From: Serpens sp035497915
GTDB lineage: Bacteria > Pseudomonadota > Gammaproteobacteria > Pseudomonadales > Pseudomonadaceae
Assembly (NCBI RefSeq): GCF_035497915.1
Contig: NZ_DATJCS010000036.1
Span: 62,001-126,000, forward strand
Direction of reading: 5' to 3'
Length of the DNA: 64,000 bases
Under the pieces are notes generated by a model, which ran no database searches, had not been told where the DNA came from, and saw only the letters and a list, made by a program, of their open reading frames with translations. Shown piece after piece: positions 17,167 through 25,677 of this stretch (its first letter is position 1; every line of letters starts with the position of its first letter). A program made the translations under genes and the position numbers.

Positions 17167-17999
17167 GCGGGGCTCTCCTGGAAGGTTTGCCGGCAGCGCG
17201 CCAGATGCGCCTCGGGGGATTCGCCGGCGAGGGGCGACCAGGCGGGATGCTTGGACTGCTCGGGGTGCAATTGATGAGCCAGCAGAAATTTCACGCTGTC
17301 ATCGGCAGGCCAGCCCCAGGCGCTGGCCTGGGCCAGCTGCTGTTCCAGCCAGGGGGTGAATTCCTGTTCCTCAAGCAGGCGGCAGAGCGCCGCGCAATGG
17401 TTCTGCCACAGCCATTGCTCGAGGTTGTGGCGCCGAATGGCCAGGGCGATGGGCGCGGGCTCCGGCACATTCAGCCAGGGTGCGTCTGCGGGCACCGGGT
17501 AGAGGCCGGGCGCGGGATTGTCGAAACTCTGCCAGGCCTGGCCATCCCAGGCGAGGCAACTGGCAAGCGGCCCTAGCAGTAGGGGGCGCTGTTCCGGTTC
17601 GAGCGCGTGTAGATGGCGGGCGATCACCCGGTTGTCCTGGTAGCGATAGAGAATCCGGCGGCCTCGCTCTTCGATCAGGGTCCGCGCGTGCCAGTGGTGC
17701 AGCAGTTGCGGCAGATCGAACCGATCGACGCTGGCGAGCCAGCCCCAGTGGTGCTCCGGCTGCTCCAGCCAGGCCTGCAGCCAGGGCGCCTGGGCGTCCG
17801 GCACGCCGACCAGCCAGGGGCCCAGTTCGGCCAGTGGGGCCGCGGGGCTGTCCTGGTACAGATTGATGCAGGTCGGGAGCGCGCTTGCCGCCGGCAGCCG
17901 GGCGGGAAGATCGGGCTCGGCCAGACGATCGAAGATCAGCAGCAAGGCGCGATTCTGTCGGCCTTGCTCGGCCAGCCAGTTGAGTGCGGTCTGGGTCAT
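17163..17999 (-). CDS. DUF4123 effector-loading adaptor (Tap/TEC family)
   Basis: A 278-residue protein matching the DUF4123 pattern: an N-terminal alpha/beta region with ALLLIFDRLAEPDL, a central LVGVPDAQAPWLQ and HWGWLASVDRFDLPQLLHHW, and a C-terminal helical region that would bind the effector. These adaptors load a specific effector onto the VgrG tip. The start at 17999 is fixed by the four-base ATGA overlap with the vgrG stop. The longer frame reaching 18032 lies inside vgrG. It also overlaps the next gene by ATGA, so the three genes are translationally coupled. Confidence 0.85.
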   Translation of the reverse strand: MTQTALNWLAEQGRQNRALLLIFDRLAEPDLPARLPAASALPTCINLYQDSPAAPLAELGPWLVGVPDAQAPWLQAWLEQPEHHWGWLASVDRFDLPQLLHHWHARTLIEERGRRILYRYQDNRVIARHLHALEPEQRPLLLGPLASCLAWDGQAWQSFDNPAPGLYPVPADAPWLNVPEPAPIALAIRRHNLEQWLWQNHCAALCRLLEEQEFTPWLEQQLAQASAWGWPADDSVKFLLAHQLHPEQSKHPAWSPLAGESPEAHLARCRQTFQESPA

Positions 18000-20050
18000 G
18001 GCGTGCAGCTTCCTTCGGCGCAGGCTTCGCATACCGGGCAGCGGCTGGCGCCCAATTTCCGGGCGGTGCGGGCGACGGCGAGCTGGCTGGGGGATGGCGC
18101 TGGCGCGGGTGTCTCGGCAACTGGGGGTTTATGGTTGACAGAGGCTGGCGCCGAGTCGGCTTGTGGAATGCTCGGCGCCAGCGGCTGGGCCGGGCTGCCT
18201 TTGCCGGCGCTGCCGCCGGCATTGAGCTTCACCTGCGCGCCGACCAGTGCCACGCCGCCGGCATCCAGGGTGATGAAGCTGCCGCCGGCCTGAATGCTCA
18301 GCTCCGAGCCTGCCTCAATCACCAGCGTGTCGCCAGCGCGCAGGTGGATCTCCTGGCCAGCGTCCACGAACTGACCGTCGCCCAACGTAAGATGCTGGCT
18401 GCCATCGATGGTCAGGTGGTCATTGCCGCGTACTTCGCTCAGGGTCTCGCCCTGCACGATGCGGTGCGTTTCGCCCCTCGCCTCGCTGTAACGGTTGCCC
18501 TCGACGAGGGAGCGACTGGCATTGCCGATCCGCAGGGTCTGATCGTGGCTGATGTGCTGTTCCCAGTTGCGCTGGGCATGCAGATAGACCTGCTCGGCGC
18601 CCTGGCGGTCATCGATGCGCAGTTCGTTGCCGCCCTGGCCGCCCGGGGTGCTTCGGGTGCTGAACACACTGCGGGTTTTCTGCTCGGGCAGCGGATAAGG
18701 CGGAAGCTGTTCGGCGTCGCGCAGACAGCCGACGATCAAAGGGTGGTCGGGATCGCCGTTCAGGAAACCGACCAGCACCTGCATGCCGACCCGGGGAAGG
18801 AGCAGCGCACCGTACCGGTTGCCGGCCCAGCCGCTGGCCACGCGCAGCCAGACACGACTGTTCAGGTCCTGCTCCTCACGCTCCCAGTGGAAACGCACCT
18901 GCACGCGGCCCTGCTCGTCACAGTGGATGTCTTCGTTTTCCGGGCCGACCACGACGGCGCTTTGCGTCCCTGGCAGGTGCGGCCGCGGATGGCGTGTCGG
19001 CAGACGCACGGGCGCGTCCCAGGGTGTGGCGAGGAACTGGTTGTGATAACCGGGCGGCATAGCCGCCTGCGCCGGGTCGGCCTCGGCATACTCCTCCAGC
19101 ACCTGCGGCTGGTAGCACTGGTGCTGGACGGCGGTCAGCAGCCAGAGCTGGTTGCAGTCCTTGCGGGGATGCTCCTGAACCTCGACGAACTGCCCGCAGG
19201 CCAGCAGCGGCTGATCGCTGCGGCCTTCGGCCTGCCGGCGACCCTGACGGGCTGCTTCCAACTGGTGGCGGGCGCGCAGCCGACCCCGGGCGCGGTCGTC
19301 GAAACGGCCGGGATAGTCGTACAGTTCCAGCCCGGCGGGCTGTTCGGCCTCGCTGGAAGCGCTGGCTTCCAGCAGCAGGCGCGGCTGGCCGAAGGTGTGG
19401 TCGCGCAGGGTCACGCTATCGCTGCGGGTTTCCAGGCGTACACCGAAGCGCTTGATCGACGGCTCCGCAGCGTCGGGTTTGTAGCGCTGGGCGGGTTCGA
19501 GACGCGCGAAGGCGGTCTGATCGTCGCCGAACACCAGCACATCACCAGGCTCTGAGTGCTGGAAGTGGAAATGCAGGCCCTCTTCCTCGCACAGGCGGAG
19601 CAGGAAGTGCAGATCGGTTTCGGCGTACTGCACGCAATGCTCGCGGGGCGGGTAATCGCCGCTCAGGGCGAAGCGGCAGGCGTCGCCCTGGATGCCATGC
19701 TCGGCCAACAGTTCGGTGAGGATCTGCGGCACGCTGCGGCGCTGAAAGATCCGGCAGTTGCGGCGCAGTTCCAGCCAGGCCAGCGCCGGGCGCAGCTCGA
19801 TGCGGTAATGGGTCAGGCGTTTGCCGGTCTCGCCGCGCTCGGCGCGCCAGACCAGGCCATAAAGGTAACGATCATTGCCCAGATCGAGCCGGGCGGGCTG
19901 GCGCAGCAGGCTGTCCAGCTGCAGATCCGCGCGCTCGGCCACCAGGCGCAGCTCGATGCGGTGCGGCCGGCCAATGGCCTCCTGGGCCTCGCACGCCAGC
20001 ACCTGCAGATCCAGGTCGGCCAGTTGCACCGTGAGGCGGGTACTCGACAT
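17996..20050 (-). CDS. vgrG: T6SS spike protein VgrG
   Basis: A 684-residue VgrG. It has the gp27-like region (with CVQYAETDLHFLLRLCEEEG near residue 140), the gp5-like OB fold (around residues 370-460, with DIHCDEQGRVQVRFHW) and C-terminal beta-helix repeats (HLTIDGSQHLTLGDGQ onward). Three such proteins form the needle tip of the type VI apparatus. The last 14 residues are an unusual tail with four cysteines (CPVCEACAEGSC). No effector domain is fused, so cargo is delivered through the adaptor encoded next. No other T6SS structural gene is in the window, so this is an orphan vgrG island. Confidence 0.95.
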   Translation of the reverse strand: MSSTRLTVQLADLDLQVLACEAQEAIGRPHRIELRLVAERADLQLDSLLRQPARLDLGNDRYLYGLVWRAERGETGKRLTHYRIELRPALAWLELRRNCRIFQRRSVPQILTELLAEHGIQGDACRFALSGDYPPREHCVQYAETDLHFLLRLCEEEGLHFHFQHSEPGDVLVFGDDQTAFARLEPAQRYKPDAAEPSIKRFGVRLETRSDSVTLRDHTFGQPRLLLEASASSEAEQPAGLELYDYPGRFDDRARGRLRARHQLEAARQGRRQAEGRSDQPLLACGQFVEVQEHPRKDCNQLWLLTAVQHQCYQPQVLEEYAEADPAQAAMPPGYHNQFLATPWDAPVRLPTRHPRPHLPGTQSAVVVGPENEDIHCDEQGRVQVRFHWEREEQDLNSRVWLRVASGWAGNRYGALLLPRVGMQVLVGFLNGDPDHPLIVGCLRDAEQLPPYPLPEQKTRSVFSTRSTPGGQGGNELRIDDRQGAEQVYLHAQRNWEQHISHDQTLRIGNASRSLVEGNRYSEARGETHRIVQGETLSEVRGNDHLTIDGSQHLTLGDGQFVDAGQEIHLRAGDTLVIEAGSELSIQAGGSFITLDAGGVALVGAQVKLNAGGSAGKGSPAQPLAPSIPQADSAPASVNHKPPVAETPAPAPSPSQLAVARTARKLGASRCPVCEACAEGSCTP

Positions 20051-20257
20051 GACGGTCCCTCGTCGAAAAACGCCCCACTCCGTGGGGACTGGGGCGAGTC
20101 GGCAAACAAGAAAGCCGGGGCTGCATCAAGGCGCGTGCCAGCTTGAAATAATCCTTTGTGTTCAAGGGGTTGGCCTGCGCCGGCAATGCAGGCCGGTGGC
20201 CGGTGAGGCCTGCGGCAACAAATGCTGCGCAACGAATGGCGCAGGGCGGCGGAAATC

Positions 20258-20285
20258 TTGCGCAGCGGCCTCGGCCGCTGCGCAA
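20258..20285 (-). terminator. Perfect 13-bp hairpin downstream of rsmD
   Basis: TTGCGCAGCGGCC and its exact reverse complement are separated by two bases, eight bases beyond the rsmD stop. On the minus strand it is followed by GATTTCC rather than a long T-run, so it may end the rsmD transcript weakly or protect its 3' end. The rest of the 243-base gap upstream of vgrG holds a smaller CCCCAC/GTGGGG hairpin and no gene. Confidence 0.5.
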
Positions 20286-20293
20286 CCGGCGGG

Positions 20294-20890
20294 TTAAGCC
20301 TGGCGCTGCCAGAGGCTGTAGTACACCTGACCGGCATGCTTCTCGCGGTGCAGCCGCCAATTGGCCGGCAGGCCGAGCGTCGAGGGGGCGGCTTCGCTTT
20401 CCGTGTAGACCCAGGCGTCGGCCGCCAGCCAGCCGCGCTCTTCCAGCAGCTGGCAGGCCGGCACCAGCAGGTTCTGGTGGAACGGCGGATCGAGGAACAC
20501 CAGGTCATACGCCTGCGCCGGCTGCTCGGCCAGGTAGCGCAGCGCATCGGCCTGCTGCACCTGGCCGTCGCTGCATTGCAGGGTCTGCAGGTGGCCGCGG
20601 AGGGAGGACACCGAGGCGGGGTTCAGGTCCAGCGCCAGGGCCTGACTGGCGCCACGCGAGAGGGCTTCGAGAAACAGCGCGCCGCTGCCGGCGAACGGGT
20701 CGAGGACCCTGGCGCCCGGCACATAGGCGGCAATCCAGTTGAACAGGGTTTCGCGCACCCTGTCCGGGGTCGGACGCAGGCCGGGGCCGTCGGGGAAGCT
20801 GAAACGGCGGCTGCGCCAGTCGCCGGCGATGATGCGCAACTGGCCCGTGCCACCGTGCGCCTTGGGCGCGGGGGTGTTCGGTCGGCGCAT
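20294..20890 (-). CDS. rsmD: 16S rRNA m2G966 methyltransferase
   Basis: A 198-residue SAM methyltransferase. The pattern LRIIAGDWRSRRFSFPD, RPTPDRVRETLFNWI, VLDPFAGSGALFLEALSRG (motif I) and VFLDPPFH (catalytic N/DPPF) is diagnostic of RsmD, which methylates G966 of 16S rRNA. The start at 20890 is set by the ATGA overlap with the preceding M16 gene; the open frame continues far upstream but out of homology. It is the last gene of the M16-M16-rsmD unit, transcribed away from ftsY. Confidence 0.95.
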   Translation of the reverse strand: MRRPNTPAPKAHGGTGQLRIIAGDWRSRRFSFPDGPGLRPTPDRVRETLFNWIAAYVPGARVLDPFAGSGALFLEALSRGASQALALDLNPASVSSLRGHLQTLQCSDGQVQQADALRYLAEQPAQAYDLVFLDPPFHQNLLVPACQLLEERGWLAADAWVYTESEAAPSTLGLPANWRLHREKHAGQVYYSLWQRQA

Positions 20891-22320
20891 CAGTGCGGTA
20901 CTCCGGCGGGCTGCGGCTGGGTCGACCCGGTGGGCGGCGGCAGTTCGCTCTGCGCCACCGTCGGGCCGACGGTGACCACCACGAAGGCGTCCGGATCCAG
21001 GTGGCGGTTCATGGCCGCCTTGACCTGTTCTGCGCTCAACCCCTGCACCTCTTCCACGAAACGTTCCAGGTGGTCCAGCGGCAGATCGTAGAAGCCGATA
21101 GCGCCCAACTGGCCGACGATGGCTGCGTTGCTGGCGGTGCTCAGCGGAAAGCTGCCGGCCAGCTCGCGCTTGGCCTGCTGCAACTCGGTTTCGCTCGGGC
21201 CCTCGGCGAGGAACTGGCGCACCAGCTCCTTGATCAGTGCCAGGGAGCCTTCGCTGTAGTCGGCGCGGGTCTGCATACTGATCATGAAAGGCCCGCGCGC
21301 CTGCATGGGGCTGAAGCCGGAATAGATGCCGTAGGTCAGGCCGCGCTTCTCGCGTACTTCTTCCATCAGCCGCGAACCGAAGCCGCCGCCACCGAGCACC
21401 TGATTGCCCAGATACAGCGCGGCGTAGTCCGGGTTGCCACGGGCGATGCCCAGCTGGGCGATCTGCAGGTGGGTCTGGTTGGAGGGGAATTCGACGTGCC
21501 GGTGGCCGGGCTTTGGTGCCACGGGGTCGACGGTCCTGGCCAGGGCCGGACCCTTGGGCAGCGCGCGGGACACCTGGGCGGCAATGGCTTCGGCCTCGCT
21601 GCGCGACAGGTCGCCGACCAGCGCGATCACCGCGTTGTTGGCGGTGTAGGCGCGGCGGTGGAAGTCGCGCAGCTGTGCCTGGCGAATGGCGTTCAGCGAT
21701 CGGGCGGTGCCTTCGCTGGGATGCGCATAGGGATGTGCGCCGTACAGCTGCTCGAACAGCGCCTGGCTGGCCAGCTTGCCGGGGTTCTTCTTGTTGAACT
21801 CGATGCTCGACAGGATCTGGTTGCGGATGCGCGCCAGGGCATCGTTGGGGAAGCTGGGCTTGCCGACCACTTCGGCGAACAGGTCCAGGGCCGGCTCGCG
21901 GCGCTGCGCATCGCTCAGGCTGCGTAGGCTGGCCACCGCCATGTCGCGGTAGGCACCGTTGCCGAACTGGGCGCCGAGGGACTCGAAGCCGGCGGCAATG
22001 GCATCGGCATCCTTGCCGCGTACCCCTTCGTTGAGCATGGCGTTGGTTAGCAGCGCCAGGCCCTGCACGCCGCGATCCTGGCTGCTGCCGGCGGCGAAGG
22101 TCAGGCGCAGGTCGAACATCGGCAGTTCGCGCGCTTCGACGAAGAGCACCTTGGCGCCTTCGGCGGTGCGCCATTGCTGAATGTCCAGATCGCGGCGCGC
22201 CGGGGCTTCGTCCTTCAGGGCGGCCAGCGACGCCAGGCGCGGCTCGGTACCGCTGGCGCAGCCGGCCAGCAGGGCCAGGGCCAGCAGGCCGCACAGGCTA
22301 CGACTCACAAGCGACTTCAT
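20890..22320 (-). CDS. M16-family lipoprotein lacking the zinc site (non-catalytic partner)
   Basis: A 476-residue protein with a lipoprotein signal (LLALALLAGC, Cys21) and two M16 peptidase-like halves (YRDMAVASLRSLSD in the first; LGGGGFGSRLMEEVREKRGL in the second). The HxxEH zinc-binding motif of active M16 peptidases is absent; the corresponding region reads AMLNEGVRG. It overlaps the active M16 gene upstream by ATGA. The pair probably forms a periplasmic heterodimer like other two-subunit M16 enzymes. It is followed by rsmD with another ATGA overlap. Confidence 0.88.
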   Translation of the reverse strand: MKSLVSRSLCGLLALALLAGCASGTEPRLASLAALKDEAPARRDLDIQQWRTAEGAKVLFVEARELPMFDLRLTFAAGSSQDRGVQGLALLTNAMLNEGVRGKDADAIAAGFESLGAQFGNGAYRDMAVASLRSLSDAQRREPALDLFAEVVGKPSFPNDALARIRNQILSSIEFNKKNPGKLASQALFEQLYGAHPYAHPSEGTARSLNAIRQAQLRDFHRRAYTANNAVIALVGDLSRSEAEAIAAQVSRALPKGPALARTVDPVAPKPGHRHVEFPSNQTHLQIAQLGIARGNPDYAALYLGNQVLGGGGFGSRLMEEVREKRGLTYGIYSGFSPMQARGPFMISMQTRADYSEGSLALIKELVRQFLAEGPSETELQQAKRELAGSFPLSTASNAAIVGQLGAIGFYDLPLDHLERFVEEVQGLSAEQVKAAMNRHLDPDAFVVVTVGPTVAQSELPPPTGSTQPQPAGVPH

Positions 22321-23669
22321 TGGGCGGCCTCCTCGGGCAACACATGGGCGACGCTGAGGCGCGTGCGGGTGAAATAGGTGCGCGCGGCGCGCTGGATGTC
22401 TTCGGCGGTTACCGCTTCGAGATCCTCCAGTTCGCGCTCCATCAGCCGCCAGGACAGGCCGACCGTTTCCAGGGTGCCGATGGCAGTGGCCTGGGCGGTG
22501 ATCGAGTCGCGCTCATAGACCAGCCCGGCGATCAGCTGGGCGCGCACGCGCTGCAGCTCCTCGGCCGAGGGTGCCTCGCGCTTGAGCAGTTCGAGCTGTT
22601 CCCACAGTGCGGCTTCCACCTGCTCCAGGGTGCGCCCCTGCTGCACGTTGGGGCTGGCGGACAGCACGAACAGGCTGTCGCCACGGGCGTGGGCGTTGTA
22701 CCAGGCGGACGCGCCGCTCACCAGTTCGGCGCCGCGCTCCAGGCGGCTGGCCAGGCGGGCGCTGTAGCCGCCGTCGAGCAGCGCGGCGATCAGGCGCAGG
22801 GCATGCACGTCGCGCGGATTCTCGGCGGTGGCCAGGCCGGGCACGTTGAAGCCCATCAGCAGGCTGGGCAGCTGGGTCTTGAGGTGCAGCGTCAGGCGGC
22901 GTTCGCCGGGCTCGGCCAATTCCAGCGGACGCTTGGCCGGGACGATCTCGCGGGCCGGAATCGGGCCGAAGTAGCGGCGGGCCAGTTGCTCCACCTCATC
23001 ACGGGTGACGTCGCCGACCACCACCAGCGTGGCGTTGTTGGGGACGTACCAGCGTTGGTACCAGGTGCGCAGATCCTCGACGGTCATGCGCTTGAGGTCG
23101 GCCATCCAGCCGATGGTGGGCAGACGATAGCCGCTGGCCGGATAGGCCATGGCCTTGAAGCGCTCGTAGGCCAGCGAGCTCGGCCGGTCATCGGTGCGCA
23201 GTCGACGTTCTTCCTGGATCACCTTGATCTCGCTGGCGAACTCGTCGGCGGGCAGGCGCAGGCTGGCCAGACGGTCGGCCTCCAGCTCGAAGGCCACGGC
23301 CAGGCGGTCCTTGGCCAGCACCTGGTAATAGGCGGTGTAGTCGTCGCTGGTGAAGGCGTTTTCCTCGGCGCCCAGCTCGCGCAGGATGCGCGAGGACTCG
23401 CCCGGGCCGAGCCTGTCGCTGCCCTTGAACATCATGTGTTCCAGGGCGTGGGACAGGCCGGTCAGCCCGGCCTGCTCGTAGCTGGAGCCGACCTTGTACC
23501 AGAGCTGGGACACCACCACCGGCGCGCGATGGTCTTCGCGGACGATGACCTTCAGGCCGTTGTCCAGGGTGAATTCGTGGGTGGGCTGGGGCGCTGCCCC
23601 GACGGCCATCAGGGGCCAGTATAGGCAGCCGAGCAAAAGCGCGGCGCTGCGCAGGATCGCGTGCTTCAT
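22317..23669 (-). CDS. M16-family zinc metallopeptidase (catalytic subunit)
   Basis: A 450-residue secreted M16 peptidase with a Sec signal (residues 1-25, ending VGAAP). The inverted zinc motif HxxEH is intact in SHALEHMMFKG near residue 74, and the distal Glu lies about 75 residues further on. The C-terminal half has the usual substrate-binding M16 fold. It is likely a periplasmic peptide-degrading protease working with the inactive homolog encoded next. It is divergent from ftsY with a 134-base gap. The M16-M16-rsmD / ftsYEX arrangement is conserved in pseudomonads. Confidence 0.9.
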   Translation of the reverse strand: MKHAILRSAALLLGCLYWPLMAVGAAPQPTHEFTLDNGLKVIVREDHRAPVVVSQLWYKVGSSYEQAGLTGLSHALEHMMFKGSDRLGPGESSRILRELGAEENAFTSDDYTAYYQVLAKDRLAVAFELEADRLASLRLPADEFASEIKVIQEERRLRTDDRPSSLAYERFKAMAYPASGYRLPTIGWMADLKRMTVEDLRTWYQRWYVPNNATLVVVGDVTRDEVEQLARRYFGPIPAREIVPAKRPLELAEPGERRLTLHLKTQLPSLLMGFNVPGLATAENPRDVHALRLIAALLDGGYSARLASRLERGAELVSGASAWYNAHARGDSLFVLSASPNVQQGRTLEQVEAALWEQLELLKREAPSAEELQRVRAQLIAGLVYERDSITAQATAIGTLETVGLSWRLMERELEDLEAVTAEDIQRAARTYFTRTRLSVAHVLPEEAAQ

Positions 23670-23803
23670 GATGAGACCTTGAAAGGGGACCTGTGCGGCG
23701 GCCCGGGTGGCTTAACGCCGCCGGGCGATGAGGTGCTAGGATACCCAATCCCGTTTCCCGGCGGCCATGCCCGAGCGTGGCGCACCTTTGAGATAGTCCG
23801 GCA

Positions 23804-25012
23804 ATGTTTGGTTCCAACGACGACAAGAAGCCCCAGCCCGACGCTGGCGAAAAGAAAGGCCTGTTCGGCTGGTGGCGCAAGAAGCAGCAGGAGACAGCAC
23901 AACCGGAAGCTGAGCAGCCTGCCCCTGAAGAGACGGCGGCTGCGCAAGCCGAGACGGCTGAACCCGTTGCCCCGGTGGTAGCCGAAGTGGCCCAGCCGGA
24001 GCCAGCGATCGAAGCGGTTGAACCGGTCGCTACAGTCGAGCCCGAGCCGGCTCCCGTCGAGCCGGCCAAGCCTGTCGACAAGGTCGGCTTCTTCGCCCGC
24101 CTGAAGCAGGGTCTGTCCAAGACCAGTTCCAGCCTCGGCGAGGGCATGGCCAGCCTGTTCCTCGGCAAGAAGGCCATCGATGACGACCTGCTCGACGAGC
24201 TGGAGACCCGCCTGCTCACCGCAGACGTGGGCGTCGAAGCCACCACCGCCATCGTGCAGAACCTCACCCGGCGCGTGGCGCGCAAGGAACTGGCCGACAG
24301 CGAAGCCCTGTACAAGGCGCTGCAGGCCGAGCTCGCCGCCCTGCTGACGCCGGTCGAGAAGCCGCTGGCCATCGATACCGCCAAGCAGCCCTACGTGATC
24401 CTCGTGGTCGGCGTGAACGGCGTGGGCAAGACCACCACCATCGGCAAGCTGGCGCGCAAGCTGCAGCAGGACGGCAAGAAGGTCATGCTCGCCGCCGGCG
24501 ACACCTTCCGCGCCGCCGCCGTCGAGCAGCTGCAGGTGTGGGGCGAACGCAACCGCATTCCGGTGGTCGCCCAGCACACCGGCGCGGATTCCGCCTCGGT
24601 GATCTACGATGCCGTGCAGGCCGCCAAGGCCCGCGGCGCCGACGTGCTGATCGCCGATACCGCCGGACGGCTGCACACCAAGGACAACCTCATGGAAGAG
24701 CTGAAGAAGGTGCGCCGGGTGATCGGCAAGCTGGACGACACCGCGCCGCACGAAGTGCTGCTGGTGCTGGATGCCGGCACCGGCCAGAACGCCATCAACC
24801 AGACTCGCCAGTTCGACCAGGCCGTGAGCCTCACCGGTCTGGCGCTGACCAAGCTGGACGGCACCGCCAAGGGTGGGGTGATCTTCGCCCTGGCCAAGCA
24901 GTTCGGCCTGCCGATCCGCTACATCGGGGTTGGCGAAGGCATCGACGATCTGCGTGACTTCCGCGCCGACGATTTCGTGCGCGCCCTGTTCGCCGAGAAG
25001 GAAGCGGGATGA
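23804..25012 (+). CDS. ftsY: Signal recognition particle receptor FtsY
   Basis: A 402-residue SRP GTPase. An acidic, Pro/Ala/Glu-rich A domain (residues about 30-85) comes before the N domain and the G domain. G-motifs are GVNGVGKTTTIGKLA (P-loop, near residue 204), DTAGR (G3) and TKLDGTAKGG (G4). FtsY docks the ribosome-SRP complex at the SecYEG translocon. It overlaps ftsE by four bases (ATGA) and so begins the conserved ftsYEX operon. Confidence 0.97.
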   Translation: MFGSNDDKKPQPDAGEKKGLFGWWRKKQQETAQPEAEQPAPEETAAAQAETAEPVAPVVAEVAQPEPAIEAVEPVATVEPEPAPVEPAKPVDKVGFFARLKQGLSKTSSSLGEGMASLFLGKKAIDDDLLDELETRLLTADVGVEATTAIVQNLTRRVARKELADSEALYKALQAELAALLTPVEKPLAIDTAKQPYVILVVGVNGVGKTTTIGKLARKLQQDGKKVMLAAGDTFRAAAVEQLQVWGERNRIPVVAQHTGADSASVIYDAVQAAKARGADVLIADTAGRLHTKDNLMEELKKVRRVIGKLDDTAPHEVLLVLDAGTGQNAINQTRQFDQAVSLTGLALTKLDGTAKGGVIFALAKQFGLPIRYIGVGEGIDDLRDFRADDFVRALFAEKEAG

Positions 25013-25677
25013 TCCGTTTCGATCAGGTAGGCAAGCGCTACGCCAACGGCCACGTCGGCCTGCACGAGCTGTCCTTCCAGGTCGAAGCGGGAGAATTCCT
25101 GTTCATCACCGGGCATTCCGGCGCGGGCAAAAGCACCCTGCTGCGCCTGCTGCTGGCCATGGAGCGGCCCTCCACTGGCAAGGTGCTGCTGGCCGGGCAG
25201 GACCTGTCCACCATCACCTCGGCGGAAATTCCCTTTCTGCGCCGGCAGATCGGCGTGGTGTTCCAGAATCACCAACTGCTGTTCGACCGCAGCGTATTCG
25301 ACAACGTCGCCCTGCCCCTGCGCATTCTTGGCCTGTCGCGAGAAGAAATCGCCCAGCGGGTGGATGCCGCGCTGGCGCGGGTGAGCCTGCGTGACCGGGC
25401 CAGGGATTTCCCCAACGATCTGTCCACCGGGCAGCAACAGCGCGTCGGCATTGCCCGCGCGGTGGTGCACGAGCCGGCCCTGCTGCTGGCCGACGAGCCG
25501 ACCGGCAACCTGGACCCGCGCCTGGCGGCGGAGATCATGGGGGTCTTCGAGGACATCAACGCGCTGGGTACTACCGTGGTGGTGGCCAGCCACGACCTGG
25601 CGCTGATCGCGCGCATGCGCCATCGCATGCTGACGCTGCAGCGCGGTCGCCTGATCGGTGATGGAGCCGCCGAATGA
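25009..25677 (+). CDS. ftsE: Cell division ATP-binding protein FtsE
   Basis: A 222-residue ABC ATPase: Walker A GHSGAGKST (near residue 36), signature LSTGQQQRVGIARA (near residue 137), Walker B LLLADEPTGNLD (near residue 158), and a conserved H-loop (ASHDLALI). With FtsX it couples cytoplasmic ATP hydrolysis to activation of septal peptidoglycan hydrolases through EnvC-type proteins. Four-base overlaps on both sides show coupled translation with ftsY and ftsX. Confidence 0.97.
   Translation: MIRFDQVGKRYANGHVGLHELSFQVEAGEFLFITGHSGAGKSTLLRLLLAMERPSTGKVLLAGQDLSTITSAEIPFLRRQIGVVFQNHQLLFDRSVFDNVALPLRILGLSREEIAQRVDAALARVSLRDRARDFPNDLSTGQQQRVGIARAVVHEPALLLADEPTGNLDPRLAAEIMGVFEDINALGTTVVVASHDLALIARMRHRMLTLQRGRLIGDGAAE

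Noticed and set aside
20294..22294. A 666-codon frame running from inside the M16 gene into rsmD
   Set aside because: Only the last 198 codons are rsmD. The rest is an Arg/Pro-rich out-of-frame reading of the M16 gene, and the true start is set by the ATGA overlap at 20890.
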